A stretch of DNA of 64,000 nucleotides. It comes from Todiramphus chloris collaris. Lineage: Eukaryota > Chordata > Aves > Coraciiformes > Alcedinidae. The translations under genes were made by a program, and so were the position numbers. Of the stretch, positions 12,839-26,627 are shown in pieces. The DNA lies in NCBI GenBank assembly GCA_025345505.1, contig JANVCC010000010.1, forward strand, positions 43,845,738 to 43,909,737, given 5' to 3'. Each line of letters opens with the position of its first letter. Position 1 is the first letter of the stretch. Under the pieces are notes generated by a model, which was given only the letters and a program-made list of their open reading frames with translations, was not told the DNA's origin and made no database searches.

Positions 12839-14462
12839 CACAAAGAAGGCAGAGTTATTAAATGCCTTCTTTGTCTCTGTCTATACTGCTGAAGACTGTC
12901 CTCAAGAGCTCCTAGCACCTGAGGCACCAGAGGAGAGCATGACTAAGGACTCTTCCCTGGTTGATGAGGACTGGGTTAAAGAACAGCTGAATAATCTGGA
13001 CATCCATAAGTCCATGGGTCCTGACGGCATGCATCCAAGGGTGCTGAGGGAGCTGACACAGGTCATTGCCAGACCACTCTCCATTATCTATAGTAAGTCA
13101 TGGCAGACAGGAGAGGTGCCTGGGGACTGGAGGAGGGCAAACATCACCCCAATCTTTAAGAGGGGCAAGAAGGAGGACCCTGGTAACTATAGACCGGTCA
13201 GCCTCACCTCTATCCCTGGAAAGATAATGGAGCAACTTATCCTTGATACTACCCTTAGGCATGTCAAGGACAAGAGGGTCATCAGGAGCAATCAACACGG
13301 TTTTATCAAGGGGAGGTCATGTTTGACCAACCTGATAACCTTTTACAAGGACATAACCAAGTGGATAGAGGATGGTAGAGCAGTGGATGTGGTTTTTCTT
13401 GATTTCTCTAAAGCATTTGAAACTGTCTCCCACAGCATCCTTCTTGCTAAACTGAGACAGTGTGGTCTGCTTGACCAGGTAGTGAGGTGGATTGGGAATT
13501 TGTTGAAAGAAAGAAGCCAGAGAACTGTGGTCAATGGGATGGAGTCCAGCTGGAGGCCTGTAACCAGTGGAGTTCCACAGGGGTTGGTGTTGGGACCGGT
13601 TCTGTTTAACCTGTTCATCTATGACCTGGATGAGGGCACAGAGAGCACTGTCAGCAAGTTTACTGATGATACCAAGCTGGGTGGAGTGTCCGACACCCCA
13701 GCAGGCTGTGCTGCCATTCAGCGAGACCTGGACAGGCTGGAGGGTTGGGCAGGAAGAAATTTGATGAAATTCAATAAGGGCAAGTGCAGAGTCCTGCACC
13801 TGGGAAGGAACAACCCCAGGTATCAGTATAGGTTGGGAACGGAGCTGTTAGAAGTCAGTGAAGGGGAAAAGGACCTGGGGGTCCTGGTTGATGGGAGGCT
13901 GACCATGAGCCAGCAGTGTGCTCTTGTGGCCAAGAGGGCCAATGCCATCCTGGGATGTATTAGAAGGGGCGTAGCTAGTAGGTTGAGAGAGGTTCTCCTG
14001 CCCCTCTACTCTGCCCTAGTGAGGCCACATCTGGAATACTGTGTCCAGTTCTGGGCCCCCCAGTTTAAGAAGGACATGGAACTGCTGGAGAGGGTCCAGT
14101 GCAGGGCTACAAAGATGATTAAGGGAGTGGAACATCTCTCTTATGAGGATAGACTGAGGGAGCTGGGGCTTTTTAGCTTAGAGAAAAGGAGACTAAGGGA
14201 TGATTTAATCAATGTTTATAAATATATGAAGGGTGAGTGCCAGGAAGATGGAGCCAGGCTCTTCTTGGTGATGCCCAATGATAGGACAAGGGGAAATGGG
14301 CTGAAGCTGAGGCACAGGAAGTTTCATGTAAACATAGGGAAAAATTTTTTTACAGTGAGGGTGATGGAACACTGGAACAGGCTGCCCGGGGGGGTTGTGG
14401 AGTCTCCCTCTCTGGAGATATTCAAGACTCGCCTGGACGCATTCCTGTGTGACCTGGTCTAG
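12819..14462 (+). pseudogene. CR1 ORF2, reverse transcriptase to C-terminus
   Basis: 547 codons without a stop, encoding the CR1 reverse transcriptase and C-terminal region. Visible blocks in order are [13 protein letters not shown] (residues about 64-76), [30 protein letters not shown], motif [12 protein letters not shown] with the catalytic Asp at about residue 195, motif B PQG at 253-255, and motif C FTDD with both catalytic aspartates at about 283-284. After these come the [46 protein letters not shown] and [14 protein letters not shown] blocks, ending in LCDLV and a stop as in complete CR1s. Two residues look unusual for the family: Glu instead of Asp at the end of motif A, and Leu instead of Ser after PQG. 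The upstream part of the protein is in another frame (12305-12838), so this is a truncated pseudogene despite its length. Confidence 0.95.
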
Positions 14463-14550
14463 GTGATCCTGCTCTGGCAGGGGGGTTGGACTAGATGATC
14501 TCTCGAGGTCCCTTCTAGCCCTTGACATTCTATGATTCTATGATTCTATG

Positions 14551-17500
14551 AAAAGTGAGTATTTATGTAACCTTACCTTCATGACAGTCACAGGCAATAA
14601 TTCAGGACACTACAGAATAATTGATAATGAAATACCTTTTCATAATGTATAAACCTAGAGGTCTTCTCGTTCCTATTAAGGAAATTTTTTTATCTTATAT
14701 AAGTTGTGTAAAATACACTGGTAATATACTCAGTAAACTATTTTACAGCATGAAAATTGTATATCCTTGGAGTTTGATGTGATCTTTCTAGACAATTTCA
14801 AGATGTACATGGAGGGTATATCTATAAATGCAATAAGTATAACCTTTTTGATTCTAGTCTGACATGTTTAAAGGTGAACTTTGTGTATACTGATTATAGC
14901 ACAAAAAAATTATAAAAATGTTATGTGAAATACAATGAAGCAAGAATTTTCACTACTTTCTCATTACTACTGTTCTTGATTTTGTCTTCTCCAGTGGCCA
15001 CTAATGGATTCTTTCTAATCCACTTTAAGATAAAACTGGTTTTATCAAACTATCAAAATGAAGAATGTACAAATATGAATGAAATCTGTATTTAGAGTAT
15101 TAATTCTAGTGCTGCTGATAAAAAAATCCCTTTTCTTTCATGGCCTGTCTCAGTGGTCAAAGGAGTAAGTTGTCTTTTACTGTGATTCATTTCAGATGCT
15201 TTTAAAAATGTTTATAACTAACAAATACCTTAAATATTTGGGTCAAGCTTCAGATATTTCTTAAGTATTGTTTCAGTCATTTTCTACCTTAATAATAATC
15301 TATCACCTCTGCAGAAACAGCAAATACAATACAATGTAACTGGAATTAAGCCAATCTGTTGTTAAACCAATGGCAATGGCAAAACACTATCTAAAATATT
15401 TTATAGTTGTTGGAATGTCATATTAAATGTTAAGGAAAAAAATAACTCAATTACCTTTTTTGTCATCTCTGTCATATATTTTTCTGAAGACTTAATACAT
15501 CGCTTATCAGGTGAACTGTTTTCCTCTATTGCATATTTTATTCTTAAATGTCCATTTAAGTAATGTAAAGTCCTGTTAGAAAGCACTAATGGTGTTCTTC
15601 ATTAAGTGCACAGAAGAGCTCAAAAATTTATATATAAGTCCTGATTCTACTCTAAGTTTTCTATGTGTATTAGCTGAAGTCTCATATGAGGAATGGAGAT
15701 TTTAAAGTGCTCTAGAGGGCCTTAAAGATTTACGGGGCCAAAAGAAGCAGACACAGAAGTACTCAGCAGGCCTTGTCACTACAAAATGTGGAAAGTGACT
15801 GTCAAATTCTCACTATATGCCACAAAAGGGATTGACCCTTTACTTGCTTTCCATCCCCCAATTTAAAAGAATAAACAAGAAGTGGATGGAAAACTGCCGA
15901 GCTAGCCTTCCAAAAACCATGTGCAGAAGGTTTCTGGGCACCTTTCCAGTCGGTTAAATAGCTTTAAGCAGAAATAGGGACTTACAACAGCCAATAAGAC
16001 AGCAAAATTTGAAGAAAATATAATTTACTGAAGGGTGAAAAGAAGAAATGAACACTCTTTCTGAAAGCTTTACGTATTAGTGTGCAAGGTACACTTCCTA
16101 GCTTTTTCCCTTTTTGCAAGACACTTCATAAAACAGGAACTTTAGTTCATGAGTAACTTACTATCAGATATGATGACATAGTTTGGGGAAAGTGGTAGAT
16201 ACCTGAATTTCAAAAATTACCAATGTAATTGGTTTTTTACTTACTCAGGATTAATAACTTATTATCTCCCCATTCCATTTTGGCAAAAGTTCTGAGGACA
16301 TACAGCTTTCTGTCCATGATATAAATGAACTGGTTTAGGTGACTTGTAAGCTACCAATCAAAATGTCCCAAAAAGTAATTGAATTTTACTGCAAAACAAA
16401 ACAGAACTGTAAGGAGTCACAACATTCAACTAACTAATGAAGTGGAAAGTATTCATCCATTAAAAAATTATTTATATTAACAATGTGAAGTCTGTGAAAA
16501 GTTTGTACTGGTAGATCTATAGCTTTGATATTCAACCTTCATTTTTGTTTTTTAGACTTAAGACATATTCAAAAAAAGAAAGCCTATTGTCAAATTATTG
16601 ATTGAATACAAAGAATTAAAGAAAAAAAATTAATTCTTCATTAGAAGAAACATTTTGCATAATCAGAAACAAGTACTCCAGAGTGTAGGAAATCTTCCAC
16701 TATGTACCTGCTTTTGTGATCACTGAAATACTTTTTTATTATACAATAACTTCTTAATAGAGTCAATTAACCTTCCTTTGTTTATTGAAGTTTTCTTTGA
16801 ACAAACTTTAAAAAATTATGTTATTCACAGACATTTATTTAGTATTATTAAGAAGATAAGCCAACTGTTTGGGAAACTGTCTAATTTTTTTTAATATATA
16901 TATAATAAAAAAAAATTACATTCTTTTAAAATAATGCATGTTTCAATCATTTTAATATGTTCACACATCTCTTTATGTAACAAGTTGTTGAGATTTTTCA
17001 AGCTTACAAAGACTTTCTTACCACGCCACTTATTTTCATTTAGCTATTTAGGATCAAATCTCATACCTATTGCACAGAAATATATATGTTTTTCTGTGTC
17101 TCCTTCGCAACAAATGAAGCAGGACTTGTTTTCCCTAAGGATGCAAAGTATATGAATAAATATTGTTTCCCTTATTTATGGCATTGATTCCACACTCCTG
17201 TATACCTAACATGCTTTTCTTGATGACTATGGTTATGGCATATACATACTCCAAATGAGTGTGCTATTTGTAGAGAAAATTTTTCATCATTAAAAATTAA
17301 AGATTTCTTTTGTAGCCTTCCTTCCTATACAGTGTTTCAATAGTAATGTTGTGAAATGTTGAGACTGTGTAATGAGTTGTCTTTTTTTTAAAAGAAGCTT
17401 AAAAGAATCTAAAATACTCAACCTTTTCACCTCAATTACTCTGCCCCATGAAAACTCTTAGGGAAAAACTCTTATATTGTTGATGAATTTTAATGCATTA

Positions 17501-18267
17501 GCAAAAGCAATATTCAAATAATCTAAAGAGAAATTAACTTCTTTACTATGATTTTATTTCCTTTGAATAAGCCTTGCTGTAGTTTGGAGAGATGAGGAGG
17601 TGTAATGAATTAGTTGGTGCTTGATTATTTAGAATGACTTTTCAGTTTTCTTAATGCCTCTTATAGTTTGCATTTACATAATAATTCTGTATTTAAATAT
17701 TTCTTCATTTTCTTTAACTCTAGCACAGTTTGCTCACATAGCATACTAGCACTGTGTTAATAAGACTTCACAAACTTTGCTTTGTAACTTTCTCAGAGCA
17801 CAGAATTTATTATGCCTAAAACCTCTTGTGTCCCAAAATATATCTTTTAAGTCCTCTTAGAAGAGTGAGTTCCAAACTGGAGAAATGTTTTGGTCTCATA
17901 CCAGAAATACAAACAATGCAAAATAAAATGGAAAAGCATCTTTATTTATGAGACAGCAGTTGATTGGACAGGACTTACTGTGTCATCCAATAGGAACAAG
18001 AAAAATATGAGTGCCTCCTTGAAGAAAATACATATTATATTCAAGTGCAGCCCAAACTGGAAATGATTTGGGTTTGGTTGTTTACACAGCCTCTAAAACA
18101 TAAGACAGATATACAGTACAGCCAATCACAAAACAATCATATATATATATATATACACACAAATCTGACAAAAACAACCCAGCATTTCAAATGACATATT
18201 AGCTCTGATTACCTGTCTTCCATTCAGGGTGAGACTTCAATGAAACTATTAAGTTACAGAAGAGTTC
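14551..18267. other. Non-coding unique sequence
   Basis: No gene recognised. AT-rich, with a TATATATATAATAAAAAAAAATT patch near 16895-16918 and (AT)n at 18139-18155 followed by a few CA units. Open frames are short. Confidence 0.55.
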
Positions 18268-18325
18268 ATAGCATCATAGAATACCAGGTTGGAAGGGACA
18301 TCAAGGGTCATATGGTTCAACCTTA
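18268..18325 (-). mobile_element. CR1 LINE, tiny 3' end fragment
   Basis: About 58 bases matching only the extreme 3' UTR of CR1 on the minus strand: the AGCATCATAGAAT block followed by GGTTGGAAGGGACATCAAGGG. It is a severely 5'-truncated insertion. A poly-A run at 18362-18377 lies just beyond it and is probably unrelated. Confidence 0.85.
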
Positions 18326-21300
18326 AGATGTAAGAATGTACATTAATAAAATCTGATAATTAAAAAAAAAAAAAAAAGGAAGTTAAGAAAAAAAGAGATT
18401 TATTGTATTGTTGACCTCACATAAACAGTCAGATTGAGGAAGATCCTAGGGCTTAAAGAACATGCCCTAAATGTGTGCCAAGTCTCAGGCAAAATAAACA
18501 TCCTGTAGCAAAGTACAGAAATGGTATTTCTGCTACTTCAAAAAAGTACCAGATAAAGGATATTTTGCTCCTTTCTCAGAAAGACACCAGAATATACCAC
18601 AGGTAATCATGGATACACTATTTTCCCTAAAAGGACTATATTTTATCAACAAAATAAGGTAACAGATCACAGTTAAAGCTGCATGCAAGGAGGTATCTAT
18701 TTAAACATACAACTATAAGACTATATCATCCCTTAAACACAAGTTTATTGGGAATGTAAGTGAGAAAGTAGATGAAAAAGTCTTAGCCCGGTGTTCTACG
18801 TCCAAAAGTGACTTCTGGCAGATGCCTAGGTAAGAAAATAAGGGGATAGGAAAAGGGGAAGGAGGTTCTGATACTTCTCTAATGATTCTCTGACCCTTCA
18901 ACTACTGGGACATTCCAAACCAAAGGTAGTGTATTTGTAGTTTCTAATCCTTTGCAGACTTTTCTTACCTGAATAGCTCTCTTGTCCTTAAAGATCGGTA
19001 AATTGAGAATAAAAACCCCAACAACTAAAAACACAATACAGTCAAATTTTTAATTCAATACACTAGCAAATCACAAAATACTGACAATGAGCTATTAGTT
19101 GTCGTTATTAAACAATTTCTTCTTCAGGAAACTGGAAAAAAAAGGTTTTCTCTGTTAGAAACTGGTGTCAGACCAGCTAGGGATTTAAAAGTCATTAAAG
19201 TAAACAAAAACACTTGTACAATCTAGTGTTTTCTATAAAACTATCAGTTTATTTTTTTTAATTCATTTTGTCCTTGTGGTCACCTCATATTGAAAAGCCT
19301 TAACTGAATATAAATGTTTAAAATAAGGATTTGGGTCTTCAAAAAAACACTGGAAATACAGTTTCATTCCTCACAATTTTGATATGAAGTATAATTCATT
19401 AACACCTGTCATAACTTTAAAATGTATTCTTGATTAAAAATCCCTTTTATTAGGCACTATTGTGAATGTCAGAAAGGGATTTTAGTTTCTTTTATCAGTC
19501 TATAATTAAAGTAATAATATCCAATGTAATGTCTAGAAATAAGATGTCATTCAAGCTTATAAAACAAAATCTGTCTCTCGAGACCCCTTTAGGGTGAAAT
19601 AAATGCTCAACAGAACATTCTATGACTATCAGTAACTCATATATTGCAACTTGTTAAAGGTATCCTATGAGGTGCCACAGTAGTCTTCATTAGACAGGTA
19701 TTTTTCTACTTTTGGGTCTCTTCCTGTTTACCCTGAATTATGTTACTGTCATGGTTACAGTGTATTGTATATTACTGCCTTACTCCCATTCATTTTCTAG
19801 CTATAATTCAATTGCAGTAGAAAAATATCAACCATAGAAGAACCAACAAAGTTCTAGTGTGAATGAAAAATTGCAATGTCATGTAATTATTTATGGATGC
19901 TAGAAAATATTCTACTATGCACTTTATCTCTTAATCTTCAAGCAGTTTTGGTTTCAAACCATTTTTTTGCAGTACATTAATCTAGAGTTTTCCTATACAT
20001 TGCAACTTTTCCAAGTACCCTTATTTAAATAAATAGACAACTGACTTTATAACAGTACAGTTTTGTATTTTACAAGTAAGTTTTCTATACAGATAAAGTC
20101 AATGCAAACTGAATATTTAATTAAACAGGTAAATTTTTCATCTTGGCATATAAAACCTCATTGTGAATGCCTTGAGGATGTGTATAATGTATGCTTTTTA
20201 TTTGCATGTGTCATAAAAAGCAGGCAGAAACTTTTGTGAAAATATGTTTTATATTGACCATTATGTCTGAGCAGAACAATCCTTCGTGCCTTGAAATTGT
20301 TTTCTTAAGCATCACAGGAAACATGACTCCTACAATCTCCAAAGAAATGTAAGCGAAAGGAAGATATTGCTCCATCAGGAAACTTCAGCTGCCAGAGGTG
20401 AAACTGATGAACTTGTGACTATGTGAAATCACACATTTAGAAAATGACCTAGTTCTAAATGAACACATTAGCTTTTTACTTTTTTTCCTTTCTGTCAGAG
20501 GAGTGGTGACAATCCTACAGTGATCTTATTTTGTGCAATGACAAAGAATGCCTTCTAAAGTTCCCTAGGCTTCCTTTCTAAAAATAGCATTACAAATAGC
20601 GTAAGGAATTGCATGCACTCAAACATTTGAAGCTGTTTTTCACACCAGAACATGTGCAGACGTTAGCACTTCTGTGATAAAAGTCTTACACTGTTGATAA
20701 CTGAGAATGAGAGTTATTATAATCCCCAGCTATATGCTCTGAAATTCCAGCTCTAACAAGATTAAGGATTCTTTTGCTTTGCTTTGCTTTGGAGTGTTTT
20801 GATTTTGCCTTTGGAGGTCCCTTGAGTAATTCCAAGAAATTAGTTTATAAGTAACTGTTAGTGTTAGAGCATTAAGGCTTCAACTTATAACACAGTTCTC
20901 ACTGTTTCTTTATGTTGAGCAAAGATAAGAGGCCACAATTTACTCAGTCTTAGATTTCCAGTTGTGTCTTTGGAACATCTCATTGCAATTGGAGTAGCAG
21001 TTTCTTCAGTGCCACTGGTAGTGAATGGGGATTTACAACTAAAATACGGTATTTGATGCACTGCTGTGCACACACTACCTCTCATTCTGAGTTACTTCAA
21101 AGAAGAATGGAAGACAAGGATGGCTATGACTCTTCACAGAAATTCATTATCACTTCTGTGTCTCATGGAGCTCCTGAAATGAATGGAACTATTTTCAGAC
21201 AAACAGACAAACATAGTACAAATAAATGTGTTTGAACTGAAAGTATTAGATCAGGGTATGGATTATCCTATGAAACTCAGCAATTTGTAATTTTATTAAT

Positions 21301-24300
21301 TTGACTAAACAACTCTATACACAGACAGCCTCGTAAGAAAATACTTAGATACTTCAGTTTTAAATGAGTATTTTAATTAACTTTTGATCATTATTTGTTA
21401 GGGAAAAAAAAATTGAAGAGGTCATAATTTGAAAAGACAAGGAATAGTGAGCCAAGCAAGATTAAACCCTGAATTCAGTTGCAAAGAAAATAGGAACAAA
21501 ACAATCCAGAGATGAACATGCCCCAAAGCACGATGAAAATAAAAAAAAATAAAAGGTTGCGCTACTTCGGTATACTTTTTTAAAGTTTTCATAAGATGTT
21601 TAGAAAATTGTATGCTAAAATTCTTACTAATTCCATTTTTTCTCTAATATGCAACAATTTGAAGAGAAAGCTATGAGAATCAAAAGACCTTCAGCCATTT
21701 CAGTTCTTTTGTATAATGTGTCTACAGTTACAAAGAATAAAAATGGATGCTTAATTGCAAAGTTCAAACACATTAATTTAGTATAACCTTATGCGCACAA
21801 GGTTTCAAGATTTCTGTGTAGCATTTCAGAAAGTAAAGCCAACAGTTCTGTTAAACAGTTTGTATTACGGCATTCTTTGGTTTTTCATTGTACTTTACTG
21901 TAATCAAAATAGTCCTTTTTTTAGGTAAAACAGTGGAAAAAAAAACCCAAACAACAACATGGACAAGTAGTTAATAATGTCACCGTAAGTATATTAGGAA
22001 GATTAAATTAACTGATGAAGTGTAAGACACAGAAGCTGTTGTATGGATAATGTTTTGGACTGGAACTGTACCAATGCTTAAGATAATGAACAGAAAACAT
22101 TGATATCTTGCTCAGTGCTCAAGGATATCACAAGCCTATCTGGCCTCTTCTCTGATCTATACACTGTCTTTCATGGAATATGAAAACAAAGTCTTTATCT
22201 CATCTTCTCTACAATTTAAAACACCTTTTAAATGGTTTGGAATTGAAAACCGCAATAGCTGATTTGATTTCTGTTGAAAAGTGGACTCTCAGTGGTATGT
22301 ATCACAGTCATCTGTGATGGGCAACATCTGTTCCAGTTTTAACTGAAAGGTAAACATTCCGTTCCCTCATCCTCCCTCTGGTCTTACTGGTGTCACACTA
22401 AGCCAGCACACACACACAGAGCATCACCTGGCTCCTACATCAAGGGGAAAGCACATGTCTCCAGCATTATTAAAACATAAAATTCAGCAAAATGCATATT
22501 TATATATGAATATATTGTTTGTATGGACATACATATAGACATAGGTGTGTAAAAAGCACACTGTAATATAACCATGCTGTTTATACTTCTCTCTCAGGAG
22601 AGAATAAAACCTGTGACATATACTAACAGTGTAACAATGTTCTCTTGGAAGATGCTCATGAGCACTATAAGAAAACTGGTATGAAAGAGACAACAAAGAG
22701 AATCTGCTTTTATGAAAATATTTGGAAACTCATCAAATAAAAACTGCTATGTCCATAAACACTGCCAAATTGTACACCACATAGTTGTAAAACATAAGTA
22801 TGCTCTGCTCAATGTTTAAATGTTACTCAAAGGAGCAACTACTACAGGCAATTTACATTGCTGGGTTTTGAGTGAAGGAATGTGCTGGCATTTCTTCTGG
22901 AAGCTCAAGTACTGCACCTTTACAAGCCTTCCAATAACTCAGCTGGCTGAACATCAGACAAATAGTAAATAGGAATATTTGTGAGTATCCTACACAGACA
23001 TGCTTTAAAGATGCTAAGAGAGCTGCCAGCTACTTGAAAAGAGAAGAAAGCCAACACAGCACTGTAAAATCTACCCACAATGACTTATGTAAAGAAAGCA
23101 CATCTTGAGACATTGAAATGAGGAAGAATGACTCTCAGGTAGCTTGTGTTAAAAAAAAAAAAAGAAAAAATAAAGTTTGTATTTCCTGGAGTCCAGAAGG
23201 GAAAGCAGAGGGAACTATAGACACTAATTAAAAAATTTAAAGCTGAAGACAAACATCTGGAAGAAGGCATCACTGCAACAAATTATTGAAGCTACTTAAC
23301 CCATGTTGACTTAAACAATGAATCACTAACTCATCTATTGTTATGTAAAAATGCACTGAAGTGTACCTCATTTTATTTTATACAATGCCTAGAAATAAAA
23401 GACAAATCAAACATCTATCCAATTTCTGCAGCACCATTTCTGATACAATTCACTAAATATGTATTTGAAAAATATATTAGAGAATGTCTTCGTTGTTATA
23501 CAGACAATATAATGAAAATTTCCCATTTTACTCTAGGAATAGTTGTGACATCTTTATCAAGACTTCTTTTCATTATAATATACTGTAATTTTGTACATTT
23601 TAAGAAATGTTTGTCCATTTGAAATTAAAGAGCTGAATACACCATGTCCTGTATGTCATTCAGAAAATACAGAATAATTTAGAGCTAGGAGGAAAAAAGT
23701 AAACTAAAAGAATGCCTTTCTGTTATTAACTTCACTGCTAGTTATTTGGCAAAATACATAACAAAAGAAAAAACAGGATTTTTTAAAATTGATTTCTGAC
23801 TTGCAATAACTCAAGAGAGAGGAATTATTTAGGTGAACCAGATGTGCAATTTCACAAAAATTAAATGACTAATATAACTGATTATTTCCTTTTCATTAAA
23901 TTTCTATTTAAAAGAAGAAAAGCCTCCTACATTGATTAGGAAAAATGACAGCCAACACAGTGGATGTTAAGAACTCAAATTTCATCAGTTGTAAGTGGTA
24001 CTATAGAAAAGAAAACTCAGAGGTGCTTAGCAACCATGTTAAATCCTTTCTCTATTAACTGTGATGTACAGAAATACCTATTTACAAGATGTTATTTGTA
24101 GACTTTTCTTGAGGGCTTTTGATATTGCCCAGACAACTAAGGTTATCTTTTTGTTCAATTCAGTCAGCTAAAGTAGGACAAAGTGTCATGACCACTCTGC
24201 TTAAATGTTAACAGACATCAGCTCAGTGCCTCTGTAAACTACAGAGTACATAGTCAAAGAATGTAGGAATTGAAACAATATTTTTTCTAACCCTGCTTTT

Positions 24301-24415
24301 TTGGTAAAATAGTCATTAGCATGTTTCTAAAGGGCATGTGTCTTCAAACCACAGTTATTCCTCCTGGGAACATCTGTGCTCTCTGTCATTTGAGGTTCAT
24401 ACCTATCCTCAAATC
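18326..24415. other. Non-coding unique sequence
   Basis: About 6.1 kb with no recognisable gene, RNA or interspersed repeat. It holds an 11-bp inverted repeat with a 25-base loop (19437-19483), three TTTGC units at about 20773-20792, and an A run at 23149-23162. An open frame of 94 codons at 23338-23622 has no features I recognise and is probably chance. Confidence 0.55.
19437..19483. repeat. Inverted repeat, 11-bp arms
   Basis: AAAATCCCTTT at 19437-19447 is matched by its exact reverse complement AAAGGGATTTT at 19473-19483, leaving a 25-base loop. The arms could form a hairpin. Nothing nearby indicates an RNA gene, and the arms are partly low-complexity. Confidence 0.6.
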
Positions 24416-24993
24416 AGAGAATCATAAAATGGTAGGGGTTGGAAGGAACCTCTGAAGATCATCAAGTCCAATTCCTCTGCTAGAGCAGGATCACCTAGGG
24501 CAGGCCACACAGGAACAGATCCAGGTGAGTTCTAAAAGTCTCCTTCTAAAGAAGGAGACTCCACAACCTCTCTGGGCAGCCTGTTACCTCAGTCACCCTC
24601 ACAGTAAAGTTCTTCCTCATGTTTTGGTGGAACATCCTGTGTTTCACCTTGCTACCATTACCTCTTGTCCTATCAGAGGGCACCACTGAAAAGAGACTGG
24701 CCCCTTCTACTTGACACTCACCTTTCAGATATTTGTAAACATTAATAAGATCCCCTCTCAGTCTTCTCCAGACTAAACAGCCCCAGGTCTCTCAGCCTTT
24801 CCTCATAAGAGAGATATATCCATCCCTTAATCATCCTTGTAGCTCTCTGTTAGACTCTCCAGTATTTTCCTGTCCCTCTTGAACTGGGGAGCCCAGAACT
24901 GGACACAGTACTCCAGATGTGGTCTCACTAGTGTAGAGTAGATGGGGAGGAGAACCTCCCTTGACCTGCTGGACACGCTCTTCTTAATCCCAG
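24416..24993 (-). mobile_element. CR1 LINE, 3' fragment
   Basis: On the minus strand this is the 3' UTR (GGGTTGGAAGGAACCTCTGAAGATC-type signature at about 24436-24460) plus the C-terminal part of CR1 ORF2 up to the [11 protein letters not shown]-like region. The reading frame is broken by several indels. One is a deletion between the WNRLP-equivalent block and the KNFFTV-equivalent block at about 24585-24612. The copy is 5'-truncated and inactive. Its order and wording resemble the younger copies at 12296 and 62117, but it is more decayed. Confidence 0.93.
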
Positions 24994-26312
24994 ATTTTAA
25001 GTAATCTTAAGTAATGAAGGGTTTAGAATACTGTACTAAAGTACAGAAATATTAATGGTATTTCAGATTCCTGGAGAAAATTCACCATCTTGAGGTCATT
25101 TACTTAGCTGTCTCAGCAAATGCAGTCTATAGATCTGCCCAGGAGAAAAAACAGAAATTACATTTACCCATACTTTTTTCTGTTACTGCTTCCCAATTTT
25201 ACAACATAAGAGTTTTCTTAATAGCTTAATATGATTTGAATATTTTTATTCTCCCTAATTTAATCTGATTTTTACTCAACTTTGTTCTTGTTTCCAAAAG
25301 ATGATGTTGTTTCCTATTGTAACACAGTTTAAACAAAAATGCTATTCTATCAAAATAGCACTTTGCTAATACAAATCAAAACAGTTGGGTAATTGGATTC
25401 CCTAAGCAGGAAAAGAGCATAGGGTAACCCAGAAATCCAAACACAATTTTCTAATTACATTAATATGAGTAGCTTTCCATTTTTAGAAAGAAAGCAGCTC
25501 TGAATGCCTATGACCGCACAATTAGTTGCTTTTAGATTTTAACTTATTCATGAAAAAAATGTGTATCTCATCTCTTATTCCAGAGCAGTTCCCTGATTGG
25601 GAATTCTTGAATAGATTTTGTGTATCTACTAGATAGGTAGCTTTTATTGCATACTATTACATTAAGAGGTTTTTTATTGAAGAGGCATACCATTGTATTC
25701 TAATCTCTTTATAGCTTCTCTGGTCCTAACATCATTCAGTAACAAATAAATGTGGCAACATTTGTAAGTTCATCAGCAGTTTGCATGATGGCATCACACA
25801 AGAAACTTTAAGCAACACCTTAATTAACTTATATGAGGAACCATCTTGAAGATCTGTCTGACTAAATGTGGCTTTCATTCTGTGAGTAATGGACTCAATC
25901 TCTCATTCCTAAACCAACTGAAAAATCTAAATTAAGATGTTTGGCTTGTTTCTTTCTCCCTGTCTATATATATATAACCACATTTTTCTTTTCCTCTCCA
26001 GCATGCCCAGTTTTTTTCTACACAGATACAACTGGCTTTGCCTGCATGTAACTTCCTTTGCAGTAGAGGCTTGGTGGTGTCTTAAAGCAGATATCACTGT
26101 TGTTCATCTTCTGAGTCATCCAGTTATGTGTCCTGCATGGATGTTAGGTTGTAACAGACCCAAAAATTGTTTAAAGACATAAAGCTTGAGAAAAAAACCC
26201 AAAAAACCACAAAAAACACAAAAGGAAAAAAAAAAAAAAAGACAGGAAAAAGAGACTACTGCATTTGTAGTAATTATGTAGCTCTTTCTCAAATAAGTTT
26301 TGATTTTCTGAA
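24994..26312. other. Non-coding unique sequence
   Basis: No gene recognised. There is an A-rich, C-spotted tract at about 26190-26241, a little upstream of the LTR that begins at 26313. An 81-codon open frame at 25937-26182 has no recognisable motif. Confidence 0.55.
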
Positions 26313-26620
26313 TGTCCTGGTTTACATGAGAACTAATTCTGTTCAGTGATTTTACTTTTCCGCCCAGATCTTCTAACTAACTGCACTTTCTGAAATTAGC
26401 AGCATGTTTTCACAGGAAGTCTTTGAGGCTAGCAAGGCTAACACCCCATGTTTAGTGTTAGTACCAAGGATTGGTGAGAAGACCAAGACCACTGCTGGAT
26501 CTTGTGTACCACTTCGGGGGTGCAAAAAGTGAAAGGCAGCACCTGCAGGGAGGAGCCGATAGGACAGGTGACCTTAAACTGACCAACGAGGTATTCCATC
26601 CCATATTATGTTGTATTCAG

Positions 26621-26627
26621 TATAAAG
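26621..26627 (+). promoter_or_regulatory. TATA box of ERVL-like LTR
   Basis: TATAAAG followed by CTGAGG, in the U3 position of the LTR, about 310 bases from its left end. This is where avian ERVL-type LTRs have their TATA box. Whether it still drives transcription cannot be seen from sequence. Confidence 0.7.

Larger units (their letters stand above)
12296..14550 (+). mobile_element. CR1 LINE, young 5'-truncated copy
   Basis: About 2.25 kb of a CR1 non-LTR retrotransposon. It starts inside the last part of the AP-like endonuclease domain and runs through the whole reverse transcriptase, the C-terminal region, the 3' UTR (GGGGTTGGACTAGATGATC-type signature at about 14480-14500) and the terminal ATTCTATG repeats at about 14528-14550. 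CR1 copies itself by target-primed reverse transcription from ORF2. This copy lost ORF1 and most of the endonuclease through 5' truncation, so it is dead on its own. The long intact reading frame suggests a recent insertion. A close relative on the opposite strand lies at 62117-62775. No target duplication is evident, as usual for CR1. Confidence 0.97.

Noticed and set aside
13317-13799. 160-codon minus-strand open frame
   Set aside because: It is antisense to the CR1 reverse transcriptase and exists only because the sense frame is open.
15720-15970. Slightly GC-richer patch considered as an old LTR or exon
   Set aside because: No TG...CA ends, TATA or poly(A) arrangement and no coherent reading frame flanked by splice sites were found.
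26167-26349. Lysine-rich 60-codon frame
   Set aside because: It is produced by an A-rich tract and runs into the LTR start.
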